Positions 8,101 through 16,051 of a stretch of 41,889 bases of DNA are shown piece after piece. The position numbers and the translations under genes were made by a program. The DNA is from Lachnospiraceae bacterium (GTDB taxonomy: Bacteria; Bacillota; Clostridia; Lachnospirales; Lachnospiraceae). Position 1 is the stretch's first letter. Each line of letters opens with the position of its first letter. Location of the stretch: NCBI GenBank assembly GCA_022510625.1, contig JAFLTD010000015.1, positions 1 to 41,889 of the forward strand, written 5' to 3'. The notes under the pieces are model-generated. The model was not told the origin of the DNA and ran no database searches. It worked only from the letters and a program-made list of their open reading frames with translations.

Positions 8101-9039
8101 TTAATCCAACACCATCTTGGCTGCGCCGTAAATACCCGCATCATTCCCGAGTGTTGCAAGGGCAAACTGCGTATCCTTGCAGCCATGGAATACCGTCTTG
8201 TCAAAAGAAGGTCGGATATACTCAAACAGCACTTCTCCGGCTTTCGATACACCGCCGCCGATTACAAAGATTTCGGGATTGACAACTCCCGCGATCACCG
8301 CAAGTCCTTTACCCAAATATTCACCGAACTGCTGCGCAATCTCTATGGCAAGTTCATCCCCGGCTTTCACCGCGTCAAAAACTGTCTTAGCCGACACTTC
8401 GCCATTCCTAAGTACGCTGTCCTTATCACTCGCCTGCAATTTTCTGTTGGCAAGTCTTGTAATGCCCGTAGCGGAAGCATACTCCTCAAGGCAACCGTAA
8501 TTGCCGCATCCGCAGGCTTCGCTTTCATCATCCTCCACATGGATATGTCCGATCTCTCCGCCCGATCCGGTAGCGCCTGTCATGATTTTACCGTTGATGA
8601 TGATGCCGCCGCCGACACCTGTTCCGAGTGTAACGGCAACCAGATTTGTATGACCCTGTCCGCCGCCTTTCCACATCTCGCCAAGCGCCGCAACATTGGC
8701 GTCATTGCCGCCTTCCACTCTCATACCGCCCAAGAGTGCAGTCAACTCTTTCTTCAGGTTCATCTCACCCCATCCTAAGTTTACCGCCTTATGTATGATT
8801 CCTTCACCGTCAACCGGTCCCGGGGCACCCACGCCGACGCCCACGACATCGGATTTGTCAACAGATTTCTCAGACATTTTATCCTGAATACTCGCCGCTA
8901 TATCCGGCAGGATATTCGCCCCGCCATTCTCAGTCCGTGTGGGAATCTCCCACTTATCCAACACTTTTCCGTCGGTATCGAACAATCCGAGCTTTACCGT
9001 GGTGCCTCCTATATCAACTCCGAATACATATTTTGCCAT
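8101..9039 (-). CDS. glcK: ROK family glucokinase
   Basis: This is an ATP-dependent cytoplasmic glucokinase of the ROK (repressor/ORF/kinase) family, 312 aa. It has the N-terminal phosphate-binding DIGGT (residues 9-13), the catalytic Asp in GNDAN (about 113), the GEIGHIHV histidine region, and the ROK zinc cluster CGCGNYGC (Cys176, 178, 183). It has no N-terminal DNA-binding domain, so it is a kinase and not a repressor. GGGTGA is correctly spaced from the ATG at 9039; the in-frame GTG at 9048 overlaps that site and is rejected. It lies 25 bp after hprK, linking glucose phosphorylation to the HPr kinase/Crh control genes. Confidence 0.93.
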   Translation of the reverse strand: MAKYVFGVDIGGTTVKLGLFDTDGKVLDKWEIPTRTENGGANILPDIAASIQDKMSEKSVDKSDVVGVGVGAPGPVDGEGIIHKAVNLGWGEMNLKKELTALLGGMRVEGGNDANVAALGEMWKGGGQGHTNLVAVTLGTGVGGGIIINGKIMTGATGSGGEIGHIHVEDDESEACGCGNYGCLEEYASATGITRLANRKLQASDKDSVLRNGEVSAKTVFDAVKAGDELAIEIAQQFGEYLGKGLAVIAGVVNPEIFVIGGGVSKAGEVLFEYIRPSFDKTVFHGCKDTQFALATLGNDAGIYGAAKMVLD

Positions 9040-9064
9040 TTCAATCACCCCATCTTCTGTCTCA

Positions 9065-10021
9065 TTAAATTACGGTTGCGTCATCCTCATCGTCGTCTTC
9101 TTTGTTTGCCAGCGATTGCTGTACACGCTTATACAATTCCTGCGCGGCGTTGTAGCCCATCTTCTTCTGACGGTGATTGACCGCCGCCGACTCACAGATG
9201 ACTGCTAAGTTACGTCCCGGTCTGATGGGAATGTTGTGGCATACCAGCTTATTGCCCAAATATTCCGTATACTCTTCTTCCAACCCGAGACGGTCATATT
9301 CTTTCTCTTTATTCCAGTCTTCCAGCTTGATAACCAGATCGACGGACTGCGTATCCTTTACGCTCGATGCTCCGTAAAGCGCTTTGACATCGATGATACC
9401 GATACCGCGCAGTTCAATAAAGTGCTTCGTGATATCGGGCGCGGAGCCGACCAGCGTATCCTCGCTGACCCTCCGCAGTTCCACCACGTCGTCGGTAACA
9501 AGACGATGTCCTCTCTTGATCAGTTCCAGAGCCGCCTCCGATTTACCGATGCCACTCTCACCCGTGATCAGCACGCCCTCACCGTACACATCCACGAGAA
9601 CACCGTGCACCGAGATACAGGGGGCCAGCTGTACGTTCAGCCATCTGATAATCTCAGCCATACATGTGGATGTCGCCTGTCTGCTCAACAGCAGCGGAAC
9701 GCCGTACTTTACTGCAATCTCCCTGAACAGATCGTTGGGATACAGCTCTCTGCAGAATACGATTCCGGGAATCGGATTGTTGAGCAGCTTCTCAAAAATT
9801 TCAGCCTGTTTCTTCTTCTCAAGCGCATTCATATAAGAATATTCAATGAACCCGACTATCTGCAGACGAATCGGAACAAAATGCTCAAAGTATCCCGCCA
9901 GCTGCATGGCCGGTCTGCTGATGTCCGGCTGCGTTATTTTAATTTTGGAAATATCGATTTCAGGTGTGAGATTTTCCAATTTAAATTTCTCGATAACTTT
10001 GGTTAAACTGATGCTCGCCAT
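9065..10021 (-). CDS. hprK: HPr kinase/phosphorylase
   Basis: This bifunctional enzyme phosphorylates Ser46 of HPr and Crh using ATP or pyrophosphate and reverses the reaction, setting carbon catabolite control. It has 318 aa. The P-loop GESGIGKS is at residues 154-161, a conserved His is in VHGVLVD (about 139), and the family signature is FIELRGIGIIDVKALYG. An ATG at 10039 is in frame, but AAGGAG sits between it and the ATG at 10021, so 10021 is used. It is the first gene of the - strand run ending at the Crh-like gene. The accessory island begins directly upstream of it. Confidence 0.96.
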   Translation of the reverse strand: MASISLTKVIEKFKLENLTPEIDISKIKITQPDISRPAMQLAGYFEHFVPIRLQIVGFIEYSYMNALEKKKQAEIFEKLLNNPIPGIVFCRELYPNDLFREIAVKYGVPLLLSRQATSTCMAEIIRWLNVQLAPCISVHGVLVDVYGEGVLITGESGIGKSEAALELIKRGHRLVTDDVVELRRVSEDTLVGSAPDITKHFIELRGIGIIDVKALYGASSVKDTQSVDLVIKLEDWNKEKEYDRLGLEEEYTEYLGNKLVCHNIPIRPGRNLAVICESAAVNHRQKKMGYNAAQELYKRVQQSLANKEDDDEDDATVI

Positions 10022-10112
10022 ATGATTCTCCTTATTCATACTTATCTGTTATTATGAGCCGTGCCAAACTCGAAAATGCTGCGCATTTCCACCCCGTATA
10101 TTCTACCACACT

Positions 10113-10146
10113 AAAAGGCTGTTCGCAATAATTGAAGAACAGCCTT
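10113..10146 (-). terminator. Hairpin terminator, copy 1 of a 34-nt identical repeat
   Basis: A perfect stem (AAGGCTGTTC paired with GAACAGCCTT) has a T-rich tail on the - strand. It overlaps the stop codon of the DUF4143 ATPase gene and would end that transcript. The same 34 nt recur at 14953-14986 in the same orientation. Confidence 0.7.
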
Positions 10147-11398
10147 AAAGTATCCACACCGGTACATACCAGTTTTTTTCATCGATTGGTAAAAGTTCTC
10201 TCGCCATGCAGATTACGCTCCCCTGTCCAATCTCTGTTTTCAACTCATTCACAACGCCGAATCTCTCCGGTTCCTGCACCGGATTTAAGACACGGAAATT
10301 CTTAATCGCCGCTTTTCCGGGGGAAGCCGTTTTCTTTATTTCAATCGGAAAAAGCGTGCCATCCTGATAGAGAATCAAGTCGATTTCTTTCTGCTCTTTG
10401 TCCCGATAATAAAAAATGGGCGGCTCTTTTCCCGCATTCAGATAGCTTTTATAAATCTCGGAAAATATATAGCTTTCAAAAAAGGCCCCAGACATCGCGC
10501 CCTTCTCCAACGCTTCGGGATTTCCCCACTTTAGCAGATATGCCGCCAGACCGGTATCCAGAAAATGCATAAGCGGCATTTTCACAACTCTCTTCAGTAT
10601 ATTGTTGGAATAGGGCTGCACCAAAGCAACAATATGGGAAGACACCAAAATCGACAGCCATTTCTTAGCGGTCGGTGCAGACATGCCTACTTCATTCGCC
10701 AACTCTTCGTACACGACAGGTCTGGCAGTATGCGCAGCAACCACCGTCATAAATCGGTAAAAGTCCATCTCATCAGCCACTTGCGCCAAATCCCTGATAT
10801 CCCGCTGCAGATAAGTATCCACGTAAGAGCGGTAGTAGGTTTCCCAGTCCATGGACTCATTCGCATACAGTTCCGGCATAGACCCGCGGAAAATGCGGGC
10901 ATAGACCTCATTTAATCCCCGCTCTTTCGTAATCTCCAACCTTTGCATCAGCCGCTCTGAGTCCGTGGTGAAAGGCTCGCTCTCATAGCCGTAGATTTCC
11001 GCGTCTGAAAGCCCCAGCAAATTGATAATGCCGACCCGTCCCGCAAGGCTCTCGCTGACATTCTGCATCAACCTGAATACCTGAGAACCCGTAATCCAGA
11101 AATCGCCTTTACGACCCGAATCATCCACACTCATTTTGATATAAGGTAAAAGCTCCGTTGCATACTGTATTTCATCAATCAGCACCGGAGGGGTATACCT
11201 CTGCATGAAAAGTGCCGGATCTCTTTTCGCCAGATAACGGACATCCGGATCGTCCAATGTGACATACTTGCGATTTTCTTCAGCCAATTGCTTCAGCAAT
11301 GTAGTTTTTCCGACCTGTCGGGGACCTGTCACCAGCATCACGGGAAACATATGGGATACTTGGATAACCGTCTCTTCTATGGCGCGCTTGATATACAT
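10145..11398 (-). CDS. AAA-family ATPase with DUF4143 domain
   Basis: This 417-aa protein belongs to the widespread AAA_14 plus DUF4143 group. The Walker A motif GPRQVGKT is at residues 25-32 and a Walker B-like LIDEIQ at about 73-78. The C-terminal half contains the DUF4143 region with the characteristic DLILYQDGTLFPIEIKKT, a nuclease-like D..E.K arrangement. The cellular role of the family is not established; some members have been suggested to act in stress or genome defence. AAAGGAG precedes the ATG. It stands alone at the left edge of the accessory region and is preceded by a strong promoter with three copies of a 16-bp motif, suggesting tight regulation. Confidence 0.85.
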   Translation of the reverse strand: MYIKRAIEETVIQVSHMFPVMLVTGPRQVGKTTLLKQLAEENRKYVTLDDPDVRYLAKRDPALFMQRYTPPVLIDEIQYATELLPYIKMSVDDSGRKGDFWITGSQVFRLMQNVSESLAGRVGIINLLGLSDAEIYGYESEPFTTDSERLMQRLEITKERGLNEVYARIFRGSMPELYANESMDWETYYRSYVDTYLQRDIRDLAQVADEMDFYRFMTVVAAHTARPVVYEELANEVGMSAPTAKKWLSILVSSHIVALVQPYSNNILKRVVKMPLMHFLDTGLAAYLLKWGNPEALEKGAMSGAFFESYIFSEIYKSYLNAGKEPPIFYYRDKEQKEIDLILYQDGTLFPIEIKKTASPGKAAIKNFRVLNPVQEPERFGVVNELKTEIGQGSVICMARELLPIDEKNWYVPVWIL

Positions 11399-11418
11399 GA
11401 AGTTTTTCTCCTTTAAAA

Positions 11419-11517
11419 ATTTGGCTAAACTAAATTCTTGTTTTATTATAGCTATATCTCTAGGAGTTAGTCAATATAGTTTTGGCTAAACTAAAATGTC
11501 AATTTAGTTTAGACAAA
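11419..11517 (-). promoter_or_regulatory. Promoter with three copies of a TTTGGCTAAACTAAA operator
   Basis: The motif occurs at 11419-11435 and 11480-11496 in direct orientation and at 11501-11517 inverted; the last two form an inverted repeat. On the - strand, TTGACT (11474-11469) and TATAAT (11450-11445) are 18 bp apart. A second possible pair, TTGACA (11502-11497) and TATATT (11478-11473), is also 18 bp apart. The motif copies lie just upstream of, and just downstream from, the first promoter. This placement fits a repressor site, possibly for the adjacent XRE protein, but the binding protein is a guess. Confidence 0.6.
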
Positions 11518-11684
11518 TTCTATTTTTGTAATACGGACTATGCGTCATGAAACAAAATTCTGCCTATAAGTAGATAATTCGATTTTATTTGCGAATAATT
11601 TTTATGTTAAATTGATTTGCGACTTATAAATAGTTTCAACCCGAACACTTATTCGATAAGATGTGTAGTAGGAGGAGATTTACG

Positions 11685-12077
11685 ATGGATTTGGATTATT
11701 CTGTGATTGGAAAGCGTGTTGCAAGACGAAGAAGGGAACTTGGTCTACGACAAGTCCAAGTCTGTGAGCGTGCCGGAATCAACGGCAAATATCTCTCTTG
11801 TATTGAACGTACCACATCAATTCCATCGTTGGAAGTTATACTTAAAATAGCACTTGTACTCAATACTACACCAGATGAATTTTTAATTGGGAGTATTCGC
11901 CATGAGAGCGAGGAATGGCGCGATGTTGTGGGACTTCTGCGCGGAATAGATACCAAACAATTACGCTTTGCAAGAAACCTTTTGATAGGCTTTCAGAACA
12001 GATGCTTTAAAACCGTACGATTAAGTTGGCACTATATTAGCCGCTATCATAAATCAAATCTACTAATTGTATTTTGA
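11685..12077 (+). CDS. XRE-family transcriptional regulator
   Basis: This 130-aa protein has an N-terminal Cro/C1-type helix-turn-helix at about residues 7-62 (GKRVARRRRELGLRQ, then ISCIER-like recognition region and PSLEVILKIALVL), followed by a short tail. GGAGGAG at 11671-11677 selects the ATG at 11685 over an in-frame ATG at 11661. It is divergent from the DUF4143 ATPase gene, with the operator repeats between them. Its domain plan matches the second XRE protein at 37.6 kb, so each end of the island carries one. The last 20 or so residues look unlike the family and may be a read-through extension. A strong hairpin follows. Confidence 0.85.
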   Translation: MDLDYSVIGKRVARRRRELGLRQVQVCERAGINGKYLSCIERTTSIPSLEVILKIALVLNTTPDEFLIGSIRHESEEWRDVVGLLRGIDTKQLRFARNLLIGFQNRCFKTVRLSWHYISRYHKSNLLIVF

Positions 12078-12083
12078 TAAAAT

Positions 12084-12117
12084 ATAGGCTATAACAGTCA
12101 TCACTGTTATAGCCTAT
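12084..12117. terminator. Perfect 15-bp hairpin between convergent genes
   Basis: Arms 12084-12098 and 12103-12117 are exact reverse complements with a 4-nt loop. There is no clean T-run on either side, so termination is probable but not certain. It separates the XRE gene (+) from the unknown gene at 12148 (-). Confidence 0.6.
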
Positions 12118-12147
12118 TACTCATACTATTGCACTTTTTAGAGGATA

Positions 12148-12804
12148 TCAAATAAACAATTGTAAAATTGCTACAACAATCCCAAAAACTGAACAGCACC
12201 AACAAATGCCTTTTTTGATAGTTGTGCTCCGCTTTATCCTCTGAGTCTCCTTTTTATGCTTCTCATAGAACTGTTTTAGTAATATATATTGCTTAGCCGC
12301 TGAATAATAAAACTCAAAAATATTATGTGTATTTCTATCACTTCCAACACATTCTTTTTCTTGAGCTTCAAGGTAAGCATTCTTTGCCATAAAATACATT
12401 CCACTGTATTCTTTCAAATAATTTACATACACATTTCTATAATCATAAGAATATTGCTTTTGAAGTATTATCAGCAGACTTCTATCCAACTCATCACATA
12501 TTATCTTCAGCGCATCTAAATTCGCTCGTCGAAAATGTCCATAAACATTATGCAACTCTTCCCTTTTGCTTATTTTCGATGACCTATATTCAGACAGATG
12601 CCCTAACATAGCTCTTATCTCATTGCTAATCGGAAATGCAAAAGAATACATACAGCATATATATTCATATAGAGGAACTGTGTGTGTTTGATAGATTGAA
12701 AGTAACTCCCTTTCAGTTTTGGGCTCACAATTAATAATAGCAGGGCGATAGGATTTAATGAGAAAATCCTCTAACTGTCTGACATGTTCTGTATTTTGAC
12801 GCAT
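12148..12804 (-). CDS. Unknown protein with C-terminal membrane anchor
   Basis: I do not recognise this 218-aa protein. It is mostly helical, with the cysteine-containing segment CEPKTERELLS near the N terminus. It ends in a basic stretch (RIKRSTTIKK) and a single hydrophobic helix, so it should be tail-anchored with the bulk in the cytoplasm. AGGGAGATAA precedes the ATG. It is the last of three closely packed - strand genes (gaps 2 and 14 bp) that start and end with similar tail-anchored proteins. The low GC and lack of recognisable domains suggest accessory DNA. A defence, toxin or secretion-related role would be speculation. Confidence 0.6.
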   Translation of the reverse strand: MRQNTEHVRQLEDFLIKSYRPAIINCEPKTERELLSIYQTHTVPLYEYICCMYSFAFPISNEIRAMLGHLSEYRSSKISKREELHNVYGHFRRANLDALKIICDELDRSLLIILQKQYSYDYRNVYVNYLKEYSGMYFMAKNAYLEAQEKECVGSDRNTHNIFEFYYSAAKQYILLKQFYEKHKKETQRIKRSTTIKKGICWCCSVFGIVVAILQLFI

Positions 12805-12818
12805 ATTAAGTTATCTCC

Positions 12819-13001
12819 CTAAAGTTTGAAAGGCTTTCCTCTTTTCAAATTTCCAAAGATCGTGCCTCGTTCCTTTACAGAAAAACCAACAGCATCATTG
12901 CGAGAATATATGGTTGTCGGTACAACACGTTCTTTTAAAACGCTGGTGTTAAAATCCTTATTGACAACCTCTTTTTTCTTGTCTCTTTTAAATAAGCCCA
13001 T
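12819..13001 (-). CDS. Small basic protein of unknown function
   Basis: This 60-aa protein is rich in Lys and Arg (starts MGLFKRDKKK) and has no membrane segment or known motif. It starts right after the stop of the upstream gene (13004) with a GGGGGC ribosome-binding-like sequence, and its stop codon overlaps the region of the next gene's ribosome binding site. This tight packing supports it as real and co-transcribed. Function unknown. Confidence 0.6.
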   Translation of the reverse strand: MGLFKRDKKKEVVNKDFNTSVLKERVVPTTIYSRNDAVGFSVKERGTIFGNLKRGKPFKL

Positions 13002-13003
13002 AT

Positions 13004-13822
13004 TTATGCCCCCAGTAATTTATAATATATAATAATTAAACCATATAAAGCCAAAAGAAACGAGAGAACCATTGGCATAATATTCCATAACCGCTTAAAC
13101 AAACTTTCATTATATCCATTGTTAACAATATTGGGAAAGTTTGTTTCACATAAATTTAAAGTTTTCTGAGCTGTATGAAAGGCATATGATAGTTCGGATA
13201 TCAATCGACTATTTTCATTCATAATATCTACCTCTCTATTAATGAATTTCCTGATAAACGGCGGCACATTACTTATAAACATTTCTATTTGAATCCACTT
13301 AATAGAATAAACATTCTTTAAAATTTCCTTCCCTTGACTCACCAAACACAAAATGCTTTTTATTTGCCGTTTAGCATCATATAAAACCGGCGTATTATCT
13401 ACACAAACACCCTTATAATTGAATCTCTTTAATACTTTTATATAAGCTTTTATTTGCGCAACATACAACTTTGTCAACATGAGATACAATATATTAATAA
13501 AGAATTTTTCATATTGTATTATTTGTTCATACTCTTTTATTGCCTGATCACGTTCTTCTATTTGCGCCACAAGAGAATGCATGCGAACAATATTATCGGT
13601 TATGCTATATATAGACATGGGTAAATCATGCGCATATACTTCAACTTTTGCTATTAAGCCCGAGATTGTATTTTTATATAAACTATATGCTTCCTTCTTT
13701 ATGGATGCTATCTCCGCATCATCCTCATCAGGATACCTCTGATATTCCAAATATTGTTCTAAGGCTTCTCGTTGAGTTTGGTTAAGGTCAGCAATAATTT
13801 CATTAAGCTCTTGATCTGTCAT
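13004..13822 (-). CDS. Unknown helical protein with C-terminal membrane anchor
   Basis: This 272-aa protein is unrecognised. The N terminus is acidic and helical (MTDQELNEIIADLNQ). The middle is long, predicted helical and rich in Ile, Tyr and Lys. One hydrophobic helix close to the C terminus (about residues 247-268) suggests a tail anchor. It is the first gene of the three-gene run. No convincing ribosome binding site is seen before the ATG at 13822. An A/T-rich, gene-poor stretch lies upstream and should hold the promoter. It shares the tail-anchor layout with the 218-aa protein of the same run, but I see no clear sequence similarity between them. Confidence 0.6.
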   Translation of the reverse strand: MTDQELNEIIADLNQTQREALEQYLEYQRYPDEDDAEIASIKKEAYSLYKNTISGLIAKVEVYAHDLPMSIYSITDNIVRMHSLVAQIEERDQAIKEYEQIIQYEKFFINILYLMLTKLYVAQIKAYIKVLKRFNYKGVCVDNTPVLYDAKRQIKSILCLVSQGKEILKNVYSIKWIQIEMFISNVPPFIRKFINREVDIMNENSRLISELSYAFHTAQKTLNLCETNFPNIVNNGYNESLFKRLWNIMPMVLSFLLALYGLIIIYYKLLGA

Positions 13823-13949
13823 TCGTATCTATGCAAATGGTTATCTATTCGCGTCTCCCTATAATTACTTATGTGCAAATTACAATAATTCTAAAAATTA
13901 AATATTAGGTTAAATCTCCTTTTTTAACCAATTACCCATATCACCAAAA

Positions 13950-13982
13950 AAAAGCGAAAAGACCCCTTGCCTCTTCGCTTTT
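13950..13982. terminator. Terminator-like hairpin
   Basis: AAAAGCGAA (13950-13958) pairs with TTCGCTTTT (13974-13982), extended by GA/TC after a bulge. It is flanked by A's on the left and T's on the right, so it could act in either direction. No intact gene ends at it. Confidence 0.5.
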
Positions 13983-14372
13983 ATTTTTCTAAAAACCTTA
14001 TTATAATTGTAAGCTGTCTTATCATTAGTATCCTCACAACTTCGAATTCATCTTAATATCAAAGCTGTCTCCATATTCAATTGTGTGTAGCATATACGGC
14101 CTAAAAAATATATCACAATTTAGTAAATATGTCAATATATTTTTTGCTTTTCCACAAAAGAATTTCTTGGTTTCTATGCACAACACAATATCTAGTGTTT
14201 TCAATTATACAATACCACTATTTGTAATCAATTGTCAATACTCTATACTCTCTTCTCTGTCCGAAAGTATATGTGATGTTCTTTCATAATTTTCATATGT
14301 ACTATCCTGCAAAATTAATATTCAGCAAAGAAAAATATGCTATAAAACCAAATAGCAAAACCAACCAGATCA

Positions 14373-14412
14373 GTCAACGGTGAAATAAACGCCGCTCTGC
14401 GCCGCCGTTGAC
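14373..14412. repeat. Inverted repeat GTCAACGG ... CCGTTGAC
   Basis: Exact 8-bp arms at 14373-14380 and 14405-14412 enclose a GC-rich loop region, in a locally GC-richer island within A/T-rich DNA. It may be a remnant of a mobile element or the end of a lost gene. No transposase or target duplication is visible. Confidence 0.35.
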
Positions 14413-14517
14413 AGCGCTGTCTAGTTTTACTGATAGGTAATCAAGGAGCGACAGCCTAAAGTGCTGCCGCCCCTCTGAATTTTAAAAAACAGAGTGCTGT
14501 ACCTTAAGTCTTGTTTA

Positions 14518-14676
14518 TTACCATAATTCCAGAGAATTCTCTGCTTCCACCCACATCTGCATATTACCCTCAAGATAAAGACGAGCATATTCAAGCGGCT
14601 CATCAATAACAAGATTATTTAAGGCACATTCCGAGGAGGGAGTAGTCTTTTGTCCTTTCCCTAAAATATTGTGGAA
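14518..14676 (-). pseudogene. 3' fragment of an unidentified gene
   Basis: On the - strand a frame of about 50 codons, bounded upstream by a stop, has a protein-like composition and ends in VIDEPLEYARLYLEGNMQMW, a short tail and a TAA stop. There is no good start codon or ribosome binding site. It looks like the C-terminal end of a larger protein whose front has been lost. I cannot name the family. Chance is possible. Confidence 0.3.
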
Positions 14677-14729
14677 TCATTTCAATCAGTTCTTCATGTC
14701 CTGTTCATATTGCGTTATAATTTGTTGCA

Positions 14730-14751
14730 CAGGAACTTGTTCCTGTTTTTT
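14730..14751 (+). terminator. Intrinsic terminator, + strand
   Basis: CAGGAA (14730-14735) pairs with TTCCTG (14740-14745) across a CTTG tetraloop and is followed by six T's. It is a compact classical terminator with no intact + strand gene upstream, consistent with a remnant region. Confidence 0.5.
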
Positions 14752-14952
14752 CCTTTCCCTTATATTTGCCCTTATGAGTGTTTGTAACACGAGGCAAAAG
14801 GATATAACAAAAGGGAAAGAATAAGGGCAAGCTTACTTGCTATGAATTTAGCATTTTCGAGGATTTGCAGACTTTATGAAGATAAAATATAACAGTTATT
14901 AATGCTAAGAATTTTGTCTTATCAGAATTTCACTTTGTTTTCGTATCACACA

Positions 14953-14986
14953 AAAAGGCTGTTCGCAATAATTGAAGAACAGCCTT
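14953..14986 (-). terminator. Terminator of the T7 secretion operon; copy 2 of the 34-nt repeat
   Basis: This is the same stem as at 10113-10146. On the - strand it is followed by five T's and lies 14 bp after the last gene of the operon, so it should end the long secretion transcript. Confidence 0.75.
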
Positions 14987-14999
14987 TATTAACTAACAT

Positions 15000-15299
15000 T
15001 TAATTGATTTGCCTCTCCGCATATGACGCATCAAGCCTGTTAAAGTCCTCATCTGCCGCCTGCATCATTTGAATTAGAGTCAAGAAAAAATCAGCCGCAG
15101 CACGTATCATCTCTAATTCACTCTCTATCTGAACTTTTAAGGCATCAATAAAATCCCCCTTAGAGTTTACAATCAGAGCAGCCAGCTCGCTGTATTTCCC
15201 TTCCATTTCTGTCAGGAGACTATTGGCATCCGTTTGAATCTGCGTCATCACCATCGGTGCTGTGCTTTGGTTAATTGCTATATTGCTCGTATCTGGCAT
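15000..15299 (-). CDS. Small helical T7 substrate or partner protein (WXG-like), last gene of operon
   Basis: This 99-aa protein is predicted to be a helical hairpin: an N-terminal unstructured stretch, two long helices rich in Met, Glu and Ala, and a C-terminal tail DASYAERQIN of the kind found at WXG100 C termini. No WXG tripeptide is seen. GGAGGG precedes the ATG at 15299, which is preferred over an in-frame ATG at 15329. It is the third of three small helical proteins after EssC. In other Firmicutes such proteins pair with the N-terminal domain of LXG-type toxins and help deliver them to the secretion channel. That role is inferred from context. Confidence 0.65.
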   Translation of the reverse strand: MPDTSNIAINQSTAPMVMTQIQTDANSLLTEMEGKYSELAALIVNSKGDFIDALKVQIESELEMIRAAADFFLTLIQMMQAADEDFNRLDASYAERQIN

Positions 15300-15331
15300 C
15301 TTGCCCTCCTTTTCTATGCTATAAGGCACAT

Positions 15332-15628
15332 TTAAATATTACAACATGAATCTACATTAGCTATAATTGTTGCAAAGTCACTCATACTTTCACATGAAGC
15401 CTGCATGTTAATAACCATAGGATTTTTGATTCCTGAATCTAAAGTGTCAAGCAAAGTTGCTATTTTCTCTGATATCTGATCTATATAGAAACCGCCATCA
15501 ATACTTGACAATGTTCGGATATCCGAGGATATTTTTTCAATTCTACTGATCGCATCTCCGTGTATAGTTTCCAATTGTGTCATAAATGAATCATACTCAC
15601 TTTGTTGTAAGTTAACAATGTCCGCCAT
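15332..15628 (-). CDS. Small helical T7 substrate or partner protein (WXG100/TIGR04197-like)
   Basis: This 98-aa protein starts MADIVNLQQSEYDSF and is predicted to form two helices around a central turn (SIDGGFYIDQIS). This resembles the LXG-partner class of WXG100-superfamily proteins more than classical EsxA. GAGGAG precedes the ATG, and the next gene in the operon begins 32 bp after its stop. It ends in a pair of cysteines (SCCNI). The likely role is complex formation with the helical N-terminal domain of the RHS toxins, or as a secreted partner, inferred from position and length. Confidence 0.65.
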   Translation of the reverse strand: MADIVNLQQSEYDSFMTQLETIHGDAISRIEKISSDIRTLSSIDGGFYIDQISEKIATLLDTLDSGIKNPMVINMQASCESMSDFATIIANVDSCCNI

Positions 15629-15643
15629 AATTTTCTCCTCTCT

Positions 15644-16051
15644 TTATATAGCTGCTAATTCTGCCTGCAATGTTGCAATTTCATCTTGAAGTTTTTCAAT
15701 ATATGTATCCAGCTTCATAATTTGTACCTCTACTTCTCCCTGTACACCTTCCGAAGATGCCACAGTGTTTTCCATTTCTTCAATTGGTTCCGGCAACTTT
15801 AGCGCTATTTTCTCCGCACTTTCTCCCTCAAATTTATCAGTAACCACTACAGCTGATATTTCTTGTGATCGAAAGTTGCTGTATTTTTGATCCCAACTAT
15901 CTAAAGAATTGGTTACTTGGTTATTTACATTATTTAGTTCTCTTTTAATCCTGTTTGCTTCATTTACTTTGCCCCGTAGTACGCCAATCCTAGCGTTAAT
16001 CGCCGCTCGCTGTGCCATTTTAGCAGCAGCACTGCCTAATAAATTACCCAT
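15644..16051 (-). CDS. Helical T7-associated protein (DUF5082/YwqH-like)
   Basis: This 135-aa protein is almost entirely helical. It has a long first helix (residues about 10-60) containing a single Trp in SLDSWDQKY, and a coiled-coil-like C terminus (IEKLQDEIATLQAELAAI). The layout resembles DUF5082 proteins such as Bacillus YwqH, which accompany LXG toxins. Its ATG overlaps the TAA stop of essC (TAATG), so it is translationally coupled to essC. With the next two genes it forms a set of three candidate toxin partners. Function is inferred. Confidence 0.6.
   Translation of the reverse strand: MGNLLGSAAAKMAQRAAINARIGVLRGKVNEANRIKRELNNVNNQVTNSLDSWDQKYSNFRSQEISAVVVTDKFEGESAEKIALKLPEPIEEMENTVASSEGVQGEVEVQIMKLDTYIEKLQDEIATLQAELAAI

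Larger units (their letters stand above)
13823..14999. other. Gene-poor stretch with remnants and hairpins
   Basis: This A/T-rich stretch of about 1.2 kb has no convincing intact gene. It holds a hairpin (13950-13982), an A/T-rich stretch with no visible feature (14086-14330), an inverted repeat (14373-14412), a gene-fragment-like frame (14518-14676), a + strand terminator (14730-14751), crossed inverted repeats (14753-14830) and the T7 operon terminator (14953-14986). It reads like decayed mobile or accessory DNA between the three-gene run and the secretion operon. Confidence 0.6.

Noticed and set aside
14373..14412. Insertion sequence end
   Set aside because: Only one inverted repeat with no transposase, partner end or target duplication nearby.
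14427..14612. 61-codon - strand frame in the gene-poor stretch
   Set aside because: Composition is unlike a protein. Another frame over the same bases gives the more protein-like fragment ending VEAENSLELW.
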